Shown here: positions 13,901 to 22,997 of the stretch, piece after piece | Layout of the letters: every line of letters begins with the position of its first letter | Position numbering within the stretch: position 1 is the stretch's first letter | From: Adineta steineri | Lineage: Eukaryota; Rotifera; Eurotatoria; Adinetida; Adinetidae | Direction of reading: 5' to 3' | Length of the DNA stretch: 64,000 nucleotides | Assembly (NCBI GenBank): GCA_905250115.1 | Contig: CAJNOI010000030.1 | Span: forward strand, 521,054 to 585,053 | Notes under the pieces: model-generated | Databases searched by the model: none | What the model was told of the DNA's origin: nothing | The model's input: only the letters and a program-made list of their open reading frames with translations | Translations under genes and position numbers: made by a program

Positions 13901-15748
13901 GGCCAATATTGTACAATTAAGCATACATGTTTATGTTCATCTCAATCATTATGTATTGGTAAATTAGCAAATAATCAATCTTTATGTGTTTGTCCTTTGA
14001 ATAGAATGGGTCCTCAATGTTTAATTGATAATCAATTATGTCAAAGTAACCAAATATGTCATTATCGTGGCCGTTGCATACTTATAGATGAATATGAAAC
14101 ACCAGAAAATAAATTTTTATGTATTTGTTCAAAAGACTTCTATGGTGATAGATGTGAATTATCTCGAACAAGACTTATTATATCAGTTGATAAAAATTTT
14201 CATTTATCTTCATCAATATTTATCCATTTTATTGAAATAAAAACAAATGATTTTCCTATTCGTACTACTACTTTTAAAAATATTCGATTACAACAAGATT
14301 CACTTATTATTTATTGGTCATTACCATTTCATATTGCATTTATTGAATTATTAAATAAAAGTTATTATTTAATTACAACACAAAAAATCTATAAGCAATC
14401 AGCAATAATTCACACATCATTAAATTTATTTAATCGATGTTTAGATATAAAAGAATTATTTAATGAAACATTTTTTAATTATACTCTACTTTATCGTATA
14501 AAATTTTATCATATGCCATGTCAAATGAATGCATTATTATCATGTTTTTATGATGAACAACGTTTTTGTTTATGTCAACAAATTAATCAACAGCGTGTAG
14601 CTAATTGTTTTGATTTCGATCCTTATACAGAATCAAATTGTTCGAGTCAGTATCATTGTGAAAATGGTGGTAAATGCTTTCAAGAAGATTCAAAATGTCC
14701 AAAATATTTCCATTGTCAATGTCCTGTATGTTATTATGGAACAAGATGTCAATTAAATACAGATGGTTTTAGTCTTTCACTTGATGCTATTCTTGGTTAT
14801 CATATTTATCCAAATATAAATATATTCAATCAACCAAGTGCAGTTTTAACAAGTTCAATATTAAGTACAATTATACTTATCATGGGGATAATTAATAGTA
14901 TTTTATCATTAATTACATTTAAAAATAAAAAAACACATGATTCAGCTTGTGGAATATATTTGTTATGTACATCAATAATAACTTTATTATTAATAATTAT
15001 ATTTACATTCAAATTTTGGATTCTTATTATGGCTCAAATTGGATCAATACAGAATGAATTATTTTTAAACATACAATGTCATTCAGTGGATTTTCTTTTA
15101 AAGTTTTGTTTAACAATGGATCAATGGTTAACAACATTTGTATCTGTTGAAAGAGCATATATAACAATAAAAGGAATTGGTTTTAATAATAATAAAAGAA
15201 AATCATTAACTAAATGGATAATATTAGGTCTTATATTAATAACAATTGTTACTAATGTTCATGATCCAATTTATCGACGTTTACATACGGAAGAAGATGA
15301 TGAAGACATAAGAATTTGGTGTATTGTTAAATATCCACCTGTTATTGATATTGTGAATTCTGTTATGAATATTTTTCATTTTATTGCTCCATTTATTATT
15401 AATTTAACATCAGCAATCATCATTATTATTATAAATGCTAGACAACGGGCAAAACTTAAAACTAAACAAAAGTATATAAAAATATTACAAGAACAGATTC
15501 AACAACATAAAAGTCTTCTTATTGGCCCATTTGTTTTAATTATTTTTAGTATTTCACGTGTAATTATATCATTTGCATCAGGTTGTATGAAATCAATGAC
15601 AGATTCTTGGTTATTTCTTTTTGGATATTTTATGTCATTAATACCACCATTGCTTACATTTGTTTTATTTGTTTTACCATCCACTACATACAAACAAGCA
15701 TTTAAAAAAGCTATTAGTCGATATCGAAATATATTTCGAAGACAATAA
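10982..15748 (+). CDS. Giant LDLa/EGF-domain seven-helix receptor, intronless
   Basis: A single uninterrupted frame of 1588 residues. It starts with a signal peptide (MLFGKILILFFLLHF). Several LDL-receptor class A modules follow: around residues 183-211 (CDGKFDCLDSRIDEEHC), 218-252, a partial one near 590-609 (CDGFWHIPDGSDELNC) and one near 680-706 (CNGENDCSNNEDERIC). EGF-like modules ending in G-x-x-C sit near 810-823, 943-977, 980-1015, 1020-1059 and 1220-1257. The last about 300 residues (1287-1573) hold seven hydrophobic helices. A VERAY sequence after helix 3 resembles the class A E/DRY position, and there is a short basic tail. The ectodomain is cysteine- and N-glycosylation-rich. The lack of introns contrasts with the gene-wide pattern in this window and may reflect retrocopy origin. 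The ligand is unknown; a cell-surface adhesion or sensing role is an inference from the architecture. Confidence 0.85.
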   Translation: MLFGKILILFFLLHFVDLQLQINFYQTNWINEDHDFEHDCLNIVSYTREESNDRQMMSYCMTKWPSKFPIQDNTFDKKLTFFELSQQHVTSEQLYIWSAPIDLIEQYQYYLNRQSYFDSTSSLANQVFYNCTLPYFGSKCQYMFNNYNYNYSSLNEIISNYYEYNRYQPTLFTCYIHLECNRGPSPSCLDWTEICDGKFDCLDSRIDEEHCWQLEIHQCNDDEFQCSYGQCVPKTFVQDASMIPDCLDQSDKTTRSIRNPSTLFVMDIKEPTFMYEDISCARTNRFVYSLRLLTSSCVLSREDLLSHAMLSIKPNLITDECWAAFRCVIQMPIPSKEFCLILCNNEVCDSIIDKMCPDMIYISTYPFFHDRFYVVYNKSRLKDAIYMPKPTYVCYDNEFLDVPNDTKRLFIFNNKTCRRYDDSITGNVGFFEPKWIQLSINLILKWLHKTTTLTYNNPVFCDRSIMYQCINSSKCIMKTRLFDNIADCYYHDDEDPSTFNNTDLQQLQNIFRCKTIEEYFPTYFVNDTDCDCRTPGDSYCADENSAESYFRKTISFQTICDKEIHLMPQIFGDTETDETNCDQWPLMHIYNRCDGFWHIPDGSDELNCDLSLSLLNCSENEHVCVSSKTDELICLSIEHVNDNINDCIGAADERKICRQNQLGSKDAKLFACNNTKYEKNSTCLPGDYLCNGENDCSNNEDERICKGNDILSSSLDKGICAYNYELYGSDIAKALCRLFVNNGKRSTRYFTLDQSQNSLGHYSEDGETPLLIYQIQEIPRNIYNYQQRCHRGLDVQIFLDKQKNLTKNVCLCPPSFYGDICQYQNQRISLTLQFRDTTNSTQILYNIIITLIDNSNERIIQSSQQFNYYFKKHCQKKFHFYLLYSTRPKDSTKEYSIHLDFYDKLTLDYHGSIIKSVNYSFLPVQRLAFHLEFPYNYENISNCLDKQCIHGKCIKYFHEPNNKRFCQCNEGWSGQYCTIKHTCLCSSQSLCIGKLANNQSLCVCPLNRMGPQCLIDNQLCQSNQICHYRGRCILIDEYETPENKFLCICSKDFYGDRCELSRTRLIISVDKNFHLSSSIFIHFIEIKTNDFPIRTTTFKNIRLQQDSLIIYWSLPFHIAFIELLNKSYYLITTQKIYKQSAIIHTSLNLFNRCLDIKELFNETFFNYTLLYRIKFYHMPCQMNALLSCFYDEQRFCLCQQINQQRVANCFDFDPYTESNCSSQYHCENGGKCFQEDSKCPKYFHCQCPVCYYGTRCQLNTDGFSLSLDAILGYHIYPNINIFNQPSAVLTSSILSTIILIMGIINSILSLITFKNKKTHDSACGIYLLCTSIITLLLIIIFTFKFWILIMAQIGSIQNELFLNIQCHSVDFLLKFCLTMDQWLTTFVSVERAYITIKGIGFNNNKRKSLTKWIILGLILITIVTNVHDPIYRRLHTEEDDEDIRIWCIVKYPPVIDIVNSVMNIFHFIAPFIINLTSAIIIIIINARQRAKLKTKQKYIKILQEQIQQHKSLLIGPFVLIIFSISRVIISFASGCMKSMTDSWLFLFGYFMSLIPPLLTFVLFVLPSTTYKQAFKKAISRYRNIFRRQ

Positions 15749-16780
15749 TTATCATAGTCTGGAAGAATAGACTATTATTTAATATCTAAACAAAATATAC
15801 ATATATTTATTCCTCACTACTTTTAACAAATTGTTTCGTATAATTATATTTTATTCATGCTTTTCAATAAATTTATGTTGTATTTTATGATAACTATCAT
15901 TTATTTGTAGTATGATTTTGTCTAGTAAGATTAAGTCAGTATTTCAAAGAGAACATATTCATAAAGATAGCAACAAGTTCTGTTGATAAAATTAGTTTTG
16001 CTTGTTACCGGTAATTACGATAATAAAAGCCAACAGGAGGTTGTGCATCTCTGGCAAAAAAAGAAGTTTTGTAGAACTATTTTAGAGTAGAAATAAAAAG
16101 ATTTAGTTAAAGTAATGAATTAGATAACGATGGTTAAATTATCTTTTTTTAACGATTTATCTATTGATTTCGATATGAAAATGATAGTAATAGAACTTAT
16201 GAGTTTGAAGTTAAACTCAATCAAATCGAGCTAGTACATTTCTTATTAATCGAATTTCAAGTTGATTGAGGAATATAAATAAGACTTATATGAAGCAAAA
16301 TTCTTTTAAATTTTAAAACTAGAAGTTTATCAATTCTATTCAGATGAATAATCTCTGCTCTTCTTTTATTTTATTTTCTTCGTGAAATTATTGCATGATA
16401 AAGTATAACATTTGATTTGTATCCAACAAAATCATGTCTATACATACGGATGACATGATGATGTGATATATTCATGGAGTCTGTTTTACTAGGGTCATGT
16501 ATCTTTGGAAAAGAAGATAAATAATATACCAAGGCATCGACAAATATGTATCGTTCGCGTGGAACGGAACGAAAACGAATGACTGTAGAAATGGCAATCC
16601 ATAAATATTCGGTAACCCTTGACTATATTTAGTTCCATCAGTTAAATAAATAAAATCAATTGAGAAAACCTTTTAAAAATTTATCAAAAGCATGTTGATG
16701 ACATTTTGAATCGAAAAAATATATTTAGTATGCCTCTCTCTATCCCGTATGAGTTAATATTTCTTTCTTTTAGGTTCGAA
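15749..16780. other. Gene-free AT-rich stretch
   Basis: About 1 kb after the giant receptor gene. No supportable open frame, RNA gene or repeat was seen. It leads into the telomere-like hexamer block and the repeat island. Confidence 0.5.
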
Positions 16781-16782
16781 TA

Positions 16783-16812
16783 CCCACACCCATACCCTCA
16801 CCCACACCCTCA
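16783..16812 (-). repeat. Telomere-like hexamer array (TGNGGG type)
   Basis: Five tandem hexamers fill these 30 bp. On the plus strand they read CCCACA, CCCATA, CCCTCA, CCCACA, CCCTCA; on the minus strand they are TGAGGG, TGTGGG, TGAGGG, TATGGG, TGTGGG. TGTGGG is, from memory, the telomeric unit reported for bdelloid rotifers. The array is interstitial and degenerate, so it would be a relic or a retroelement end rather than a functional chromosome end. It stands out sharply from the AT-rich surroundings. Confidence 0.55.
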
Positions 16813-17045
16813 AGTAACAAAGACGAGCAAAAAATGAAAAAAACGGAAAAATGAAATATAGGAATAAATTCAAAGATAGAACAAACGATAAACAAAACGA
16901 AAGGAGAATATGATGATCATCAACATCTGAAGATGACCAACAAAAAGTGAAAATGCAGAGCATTAAAAAAGAACAAGAAATAGTTCACTGTAAGAAATAA
17001 ATGAGCGTCATGTACTGAGGTTCATTGTCGCTAATTGAGATGCTG

Positions 17046-17549
17046 TTACGAACATGAACACAAATTCGCCCAAAATCCGCGGTTGCCACCATCCTCCTTG
17101 TATGTTAACATAAACGCATTAAAATCCTTGCGACAACGTTTGATTGTTCTTTGAGTCTGCATAAGTTTATCCAGGCGGCCCAAACGCCGTCTTACCTCCT
17201 TCTTTTTCTCAGCAATATCGTTACCTGAATCGCTGGATTCACTATCCCTTCTGTGACCATACATAATTTTACGAATATCATCACGACAGGTTTCGATGTC
17301 GTAGTGAAGTGACCTCAGGGTATCGGCACCCTTCAGTTCGCCGGAAAGACGATGGCAAAGGCGAGCTGCAAGTGCCAGATCTTCATTAATCTGGTCAAAT
17401 TCAGGAAAATCTCGTCTACCATTATCGAGAAAGATCGCCATCTGATTAAAATCACACTTTGCAGCACAATCTAACGCTGCTGAAACACGACCCGAATCAT
17501 ATGCGATCTTCTCCTTCGAAAGTGTTTTTCCACGAGGCATGTGTCTCAA
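17046..17549 (-). CDS. Orphan ORF of unlike base composition, function unknown
   Basis: An uninterrupted minus-strand frame of 167 residues with two possible starts three codons apart (MRHMPRGKTL). I do not recognise the family. The protein looks helical and charged, with a basic middle (KKKEVRRRLGRLDK) and scattered cysteines, ending in WANLCSCS. There is no signal peptide or membrane segment. Its codons are much richer in G and C than those of neighbouring genes. It lies between the telomere-like hexamers and the tandem-repeat block, a context typical of mobile or foreign material in bdelloids. It could be a gene of a degenerate transposable element or a recently acquired gene; a chance frame is less likely given its length and composition. 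Confidence 0.45.
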   Translation of the reverse strand: MRHMPRGKTLSKEKIAYDSGRVSAALDCAAKCDFNQMAIFLDNGRRDFPEFDQINEDLALAARLCHRLSGELKGADTLRSLHYDIETCRDDIRKIMYGHRRDSESSDSGNDIAEKKKEVRRRLGRLDKLMQTQRTIKRCRKDFNAFMLTYKEDGGNRGFWANLCSCS

Positions 17550-17898
17550 TCGTTCAGTTGTTTACTTTCCAAGCTCTGTGGTCTAACTTCAAATTTCTAA
17601 ATACAACAGCAACTGAAAAAAAAATTTAAATCAGAGTTATGCCATTCAATACATACATCCGATACACACAAAACAACACTCAAAACCAGAAACGCTACCA
17701 TTCCTTCTATCATTCGAAAACTCAATCAAACAGACAACACTGCTGCCAAAGCCACTCTAACCTCCAGTCAAGGCTGCAACAAACAGCTATCCCTCCGACC
17801 AGTCAAAGTAACCCAAGAAAAACCAAAAGTTTAAAACAACACGAGCGGACTACTCATCAGGTGATACCCCAAAAACAAACAAAAAATAAACCAAATGG

Positions 17899-18600
17899 AC
17901 GAAAAAACGTATGAGACAAAGCTCCTACGATGATAAATGAGTCAGAAAAGACACGGATGAAAAAGTTTCCAACAAAACGAAAGCTACAACAAAATGAAAG
18001 AAATGAGACTCGACTACTCATTACCTGATATCGAAAAAGAGAAATGAATAGGCGAAACGGACGAGAGAAAGGATGGGGCAAAGCTCGTACGATAATAAAT
18101 GAGTGAGAAAAGATACGGATGAAAAAGTTTCCAACAAAACGAATGAAGTGTGACTCGACTGCTCATTAACTGATATCGAAAAAGAGAAATGAATAAGCGA
18201 AACGGACGAGAGAAGGGATGGGGCAAAGCTCGTTCGATAATAAATGAGTCAGAAAATGTACGGATGAAAAAGTTTCCCACAAAACGAAAGCTACAACAAA
18301 ATGAAAGAAATGAGACTCGACTACTCATTACCTGATATCGAAAAAGAGAAATAAATAGGCGAAACGGACGAAAGAAAGTATGGGGCAAAGCTCGTATGGT
18401 AATAAATGAGTGAGAAAAGACACGGATGAAAAAGTTTCCAACAAAATGAAAGAACTGAGAGTCGATTACTCATTAACTGATATCGAAAAAGAGAATTAAA
18501 TAAGCGAAACGGACGAAAGAAAGTACAAGGCAAAGCTCGTACGATAATAAATGAGTCAGAAAATGTACGGATGAAAAAGTTTCCAACAGCACGAAAGTTT
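17899..18600. repeat. Higher-order tandem repeat, alternating 162/145-bp units
   Basis: Units start at about 17899, 18061, 18206, 18368 and 18513, giving lengths of 162, 145, 162 and 145 bp and a partial fifth. Every unit carries AAAGCTCGTACGATAATAAA-like, GATGAAAAAGTTTCC and CTGATATCGAAAAAGAG blocks. The long units hold an extra about 17 bp (GCTACAACAAAATGA) that the short ones lack. The true period is therefore a dimer of about 307 bp. A diverged earlier unit can be traced before 17899 (CTACTCATCAGGTGATACC). Confidence 0.85.
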
Positions 18601-19685
18601 GCAAAATCTGATGCTGTATTCACTTTTGGCATAGATGAAATTGGAATCATAATCAATTGCTACCGGATTTTTCTTACTTTCACCAACACCTGAAATTTAC
18701 AAAACTTTTGAAAATCTTGAAAGTTTTGGTATTTGAAATTTGGACTAATTTTGACACGGATAGATCATATTCAGAATCAGTTTACAGCTTACTAACCCAT
18801 CATTCTAAATGTTCCACGATCAACTGCACACATTGCGCAGTCAAAAATGTATATGGAAGGATTACTAGGTGAAACTACCTGTTCACCCAGTGCTTCCACC
18901 CAAATTTCGATCGATGACCCCCAACTCAAGTTACACCGTTCGATGCAGAATGAAATTCTCTATGTATCCCAGGAGTATTGGCCATGTCCCAAGTTCCAAG
19001 GCGAATGTCAGCAAGGAATACTCGATTCTGCTGCTAACTTTACTTACGTATTTATTTTATATAATCGCAATATAGTGACAAGTAACGCTCGCCTAAAGAC
19101 TCGCTTAGCTCTTGCTCGTAGAAATGGTGTTCTACAATGCTACGGCATCTTTTGCTTATATGAATTGCAAACACTAACATCAGATTCGTGTTCCCGACCT
19201 CAAAACCCGTTTTGTCAAAATTTATACAAAAATTTGTTTTCGTAAAAAGATAGTTTTTGTCTAAAAAAAAATTTTTTTAAAAAATTTTAGAAACCTAACA
19301 TCAGATTCGAAGTCCGTGCATCGAAATACTTCTAGAAATGTCTTTTCTGAAAAATCGATTTTCGATGTTTTTCTGACCCTGCGGACACACAAGCAAGCAA
19401 GCAAACGATTTATGTCTACTGAACTCTCCGCTACGAGAAAGAGAATAAAATGAAGTTTTTGAATCTCTTTCAGTCACAAATAACTTTTTCTTCGTCATAT
19501 TCTATAAAAATGATTTAGCTAAATGAATAATTAAGAAAAAAATAGTAATTCTATTGTATTTGGATTTTTGTAAGACTAAGTTGTCTTTTATTTTACAAAC
19601 AATCGTTTATTATATAACAAAAAAAGAGTCAACAAATACTGTTTGAAAATTATATAAATTCCTGAGAGAAAAAAAATATCGATAT
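18601..19685. other. Unannotated sequence with short direct repeats
   Basis: No gene is supported here. The string CTAACATCAGATTCG occurs twice, near 19174 and 19295, flanking a poly-A/T stretch, and GCAAGCAAGCAAAC follows near 19393. The open frames between 18657 and 19245 overlap each other in different frames, resemble nothing I know and lack splice context. Transposon debris is the likeliest content. Confidence 0.3.
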
Positions 19686-22600
19686 TTATTGTTCGATCGG
19701 AATAGATTGTTGTTGTTGTTGATTATCATCGACATCATCTCTTGTGGCATTTGGACGAGAAAATGATAAGCGTTCTTTGTCAAAACGAAGTGCAAATCGA
19801 CCAAGTTGACCATCGAATCGATTTTTTACAACCTAAAAATATTGTCGCTTGGTTACAGACAATTCTATTCCTAATAAGTAACCTGTAAATATTTGATATT
19901 TCCACCAGCTGCATTTGCTAATTTTTTTTGTTGTATTATTAAAATATTGTCTGATTCTTGTGATGCTTTTGCTGAACCAAATATTGATGAAACTGATAGA
20001 TCTCCTTCATCTTCTTCCTAAAGAAACAAAAAAAAACAAGATAACACTATAAAAGTCTTTTTGATTATTTTAATACTTTTCTTGGATGAATAACAATTGT
20101 AACATGACATTTATTATTTGTTGCAAATTTTCTAAAACGATGAATTAAAGTATCTTGTTTAAAAAATCGATCTCCATTTGAATAATCCATTCCCATCATA
20201 AACTGAAGATTATCAATAACAACATGTTGAATATTATGAATAGCAACAGCATTGCCCATTGTCTATTTTGTATATTAATATTTTTTTAATTGCATAGAAA
20301 AGAATTTTGTCTTATACTTACATTTATTACTTTATCAATACTTTCTTGGCCATGAAATGTCATAAAGAACATTGGTAAACGAGTAAATTGATCAGCAAAT
20401 TTATCGAACACATGCATATTTTTCGTTAAATTTAAACTATTTTAGAACAAGAAATATTAATAAGAACTCTTAGTTATTATCGATCATTTTCGGGTTGTTG
20501 ATTCGATTTTTGAGAACTGAATTAGTATTTAAGACTGTCAAATTAAATAGAGATGATCCAGATTCTTGCCGACCCATTCTTTTATTACTATATCAATAGA
20601 ATGAGTCACGTTTATCTAAGTTCACATTAAAGAATCGATAGAAACATAAGTCGATCTCGTTTGATTTTTCATAATAACCATACTTCATCTCTAATTAAAT
20701 CTGATTTTCCTCACACATGAATCTTAAGTTACATTTACTTTTAACGAGAAAACTCAGTATAGAAACGGTAAAGATTTTCCCAAATTGTCAAAAGACTGAG
20801 GATTATTTTTACCTGGAATATTGTGTTAACATGACTTTCGCTAAACGATGTGTTTGAATTTCAAAACTACCAAATAGAGTTGATACCTAATCATAAAATT
20901 TTCTTGATAAAATATTATTATTCAAATATATATTTACTCCTTGAGTACATAGATCAAGCGAATATTCACTTAAAAATGTCGTTTTACCACAACCAGTTGA
21001 TCCTGTTAAAACTGTTAATTCACCAGCTCGATGTCCTTTTATAATTTGTGATAACATTGGAAATCTTTGCCACTAAATTATACAATACATTTAAATTACA
21101 ATTGAATTTTACTATTGATATTATCAAATACTTGTGTTCCAGCAAAACGTGTTCTTTGAAATAATTCATCACGTATTAAATCACGAAATGTATCAAATTG
21201 TTCAATACATTTATTAATTACAGCAAAACTTTCATTAACTATTGGTTTTAAACTGTGACCAATTTTAAAAGCACTATGAGCATTCATTGGATACCTATTC
21301 AAATAAATTGTATTATTTTATATAAAATCCAAATAGTCTTATTTACGTTATCATAAAACAGCGATGAGGATTAAGAATATTAGATAGACGAAAAGCAAAT
21401 GCTTTATCATTGGTATACCATATATGGATTTTACGTAAATGTTCAAATGCCATATTTATCTTAATTAAAAGAGATTATATTCAAAAATAATTATATTAAT
21501 TATATTCGATTGTACTCGAATAGAAAATTTTGTATTTGGAAGTGCAATTGCTAATTTACCAGTCGTTTGATAAATACATAACGCATCCCATATTGAATCA
21601 ACAAGAATTATTTCAGCATTGCGTGCTGAAAGAATATTTAAACCAAATGGTGCAGAAAGTTTCCTATTAAAATTCATTCAATAAGAAAATTTGATTAAAT
21701 AAAATAAAATATGTATTTACAATGGTTTTGTATCGGAGTTCGATGGTGAATCAAGAACAACTATATCAACTAGTGATCGATCAGTATCATACAATGGTGC
21801 AATAAGTTGATCTTGATAAATTCGAATACCATATCGTTGAAGTGTTGTAGATGATAGCGTATATTCCTTAAAATGCAAAAAAAAGAATGAAATAGTTAGT
21901 AACAATCAGTGTTACTTGAAAACTCTTTATTCCTATAATAGATAGCTTCTCTTCGACTGAATAAGATGCGAAACAATAAAATATAATCTTTTATCTATAA
22001 TTTATGTTCTTTATATTGATGTTGAAACGATTTACAAGTTATTAATATATATTATAAAATAAATAATCAAAAATTCATTCTATACCTCTTCTCATTGCTC
22101 ACTACGCATAATCTTCTTGAGATAAATAACACTTACTTCAGTAAAACCATATCTTGCTAAAATGACTTCGAGAAGTTCTTTATCTTTATCTTGAATTGCT
22201 TGTGATTGTTCCCAAATAATCCGTTCTTTATCTGGCAGTTGAATCGCTGCTGTAGTAACTTTCGGACAATTTATTCTATAATAACAAATATAATGAATAA
22301 AAAAAATACAAAACAATATCAATAATTTAACCTTGATTTTAAATGTGGCCATTGAGTTTTAAAATCTAACCATGTGCCGGTTGTTGAACATTTCGAACAA
22401 ACAAAATCACCTGTTGAAATAAGTTTAGAATACAAGTGTTTCGTATTCTTTTTCTTTCTTTATTACCTCGTTCTTTTTCAATATGAATAAGACCTGATAT
22501 TCGACTTGAACTTCGACAACATAATGCTTTAATACATGTCCATGATTCATCAAATGGAATGGAATTTTCTCTTAGATATTCTTTTATTTCAATAGCTTGA

Positions 22601-22746
22601 CCAACTAAAGGTGGATTAGGATCAATTAATGTCTGTTTTTTTGATAGCGGAGTATTAATTGAATTAAATGAATGGAATAATTGATGAATATATGGATTAA
22701 CAAGTAAATAATTACTTGTGGAACGAAAAATTGAACTCGAAAACAT
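19686..22746 (-). CDS. TWNK: Twinkle mitochondrial DNA helicase
   Basis: Thirteen exons (22467-22746, 22332-22410, 22137-22275, 21721-21866, 21516-21663, 21347-21459, 21132-21294, 20938-21072, 20813-20886, 20322-20436, 20077-20262, 19883-20017, 19686-19832) sum to 619 codons in frame. The hexameric ring helicase unwinds mitochondrial DNA at the replication fork. The Walker A motif GSTGCGKTT is near residue 380 within [20 protein letters not shown]. It is followed by [66 protein letters not shown] and [11 protein letters not shown], all matching the helicase domain of animal Twinkle. The N-terminal region keeps four to five cysteines (TCIKALCC and FVCSKC), unlike human Twinkle. The N-terminus is Ser-rich and could carry a mitochondrial signal. 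It is arranged head to head with PQBP1, with 251 bp between start codons. Confidence 0.95.
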
Positions 22747-22997
22747 TAATCAGTAAGTGAACTTCTTTTTTTCTCTTGCCTGATGGTCAGTTACGACATA
22801 GATGGCGTTATCAACAATGAAGAAAAATTAAATTTATTAAAAAATAAAACTTTTTCTTTGATAGATTTCAAAAAATAATACTCTAGTTTTATTTTAACTT
22901 TTTTCATTTTTATATTCTATTGGTTAATTTAATTGAACCAATTAGTAAGGTATGAATGAAATTACATTGTGAAAATCAATATCATTATAGAAATAAA
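22747..22997. promoter_or_regulatory. Shared head-to-head promoter interval
   Basis: Only 251 bp separate the divergent start codons of Twinkle and PQBP1, so any promoters must overlap here. A splice-acceptor-like site (ATCATTATAG) ends at 22990, 7 nt before the PQBP1 ATG. No TATA box is convincing. Confidence 0.45.

Noticed and set aside
17639-17914. Plus-strand Gln/Asn/Lys-rich open frame
   Set aside because: Low-complexity composition and its 3' part runs into the diverged first tandem unit; no splice or homology support.
18020-18050. CTGATATCGAAA in each tandem unit as a hammerhead ribozyme core
   Set aside because: The core needs CTGATGA, a stem and GAAA plus a matching cleavage side; only fragments are present and no three-stem fold was found.
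17857-18656. Three overlapping minus-strand open frames with a repeated RPFRLFISLFRYQ motif, looking like a repeat protein
   Set aside because: They are translations of the 162/145-bp tandem repeat. The 145-bp unit is not a multiple of three, so the frame breaks from unit to unit; the openness reflects low stop density in this strand.
18657-19245. Overlapping open frames of 71, 132 and 68 codons
   Set aside because: They overlap in different frames, match no family known to me and lie in repeat debris.
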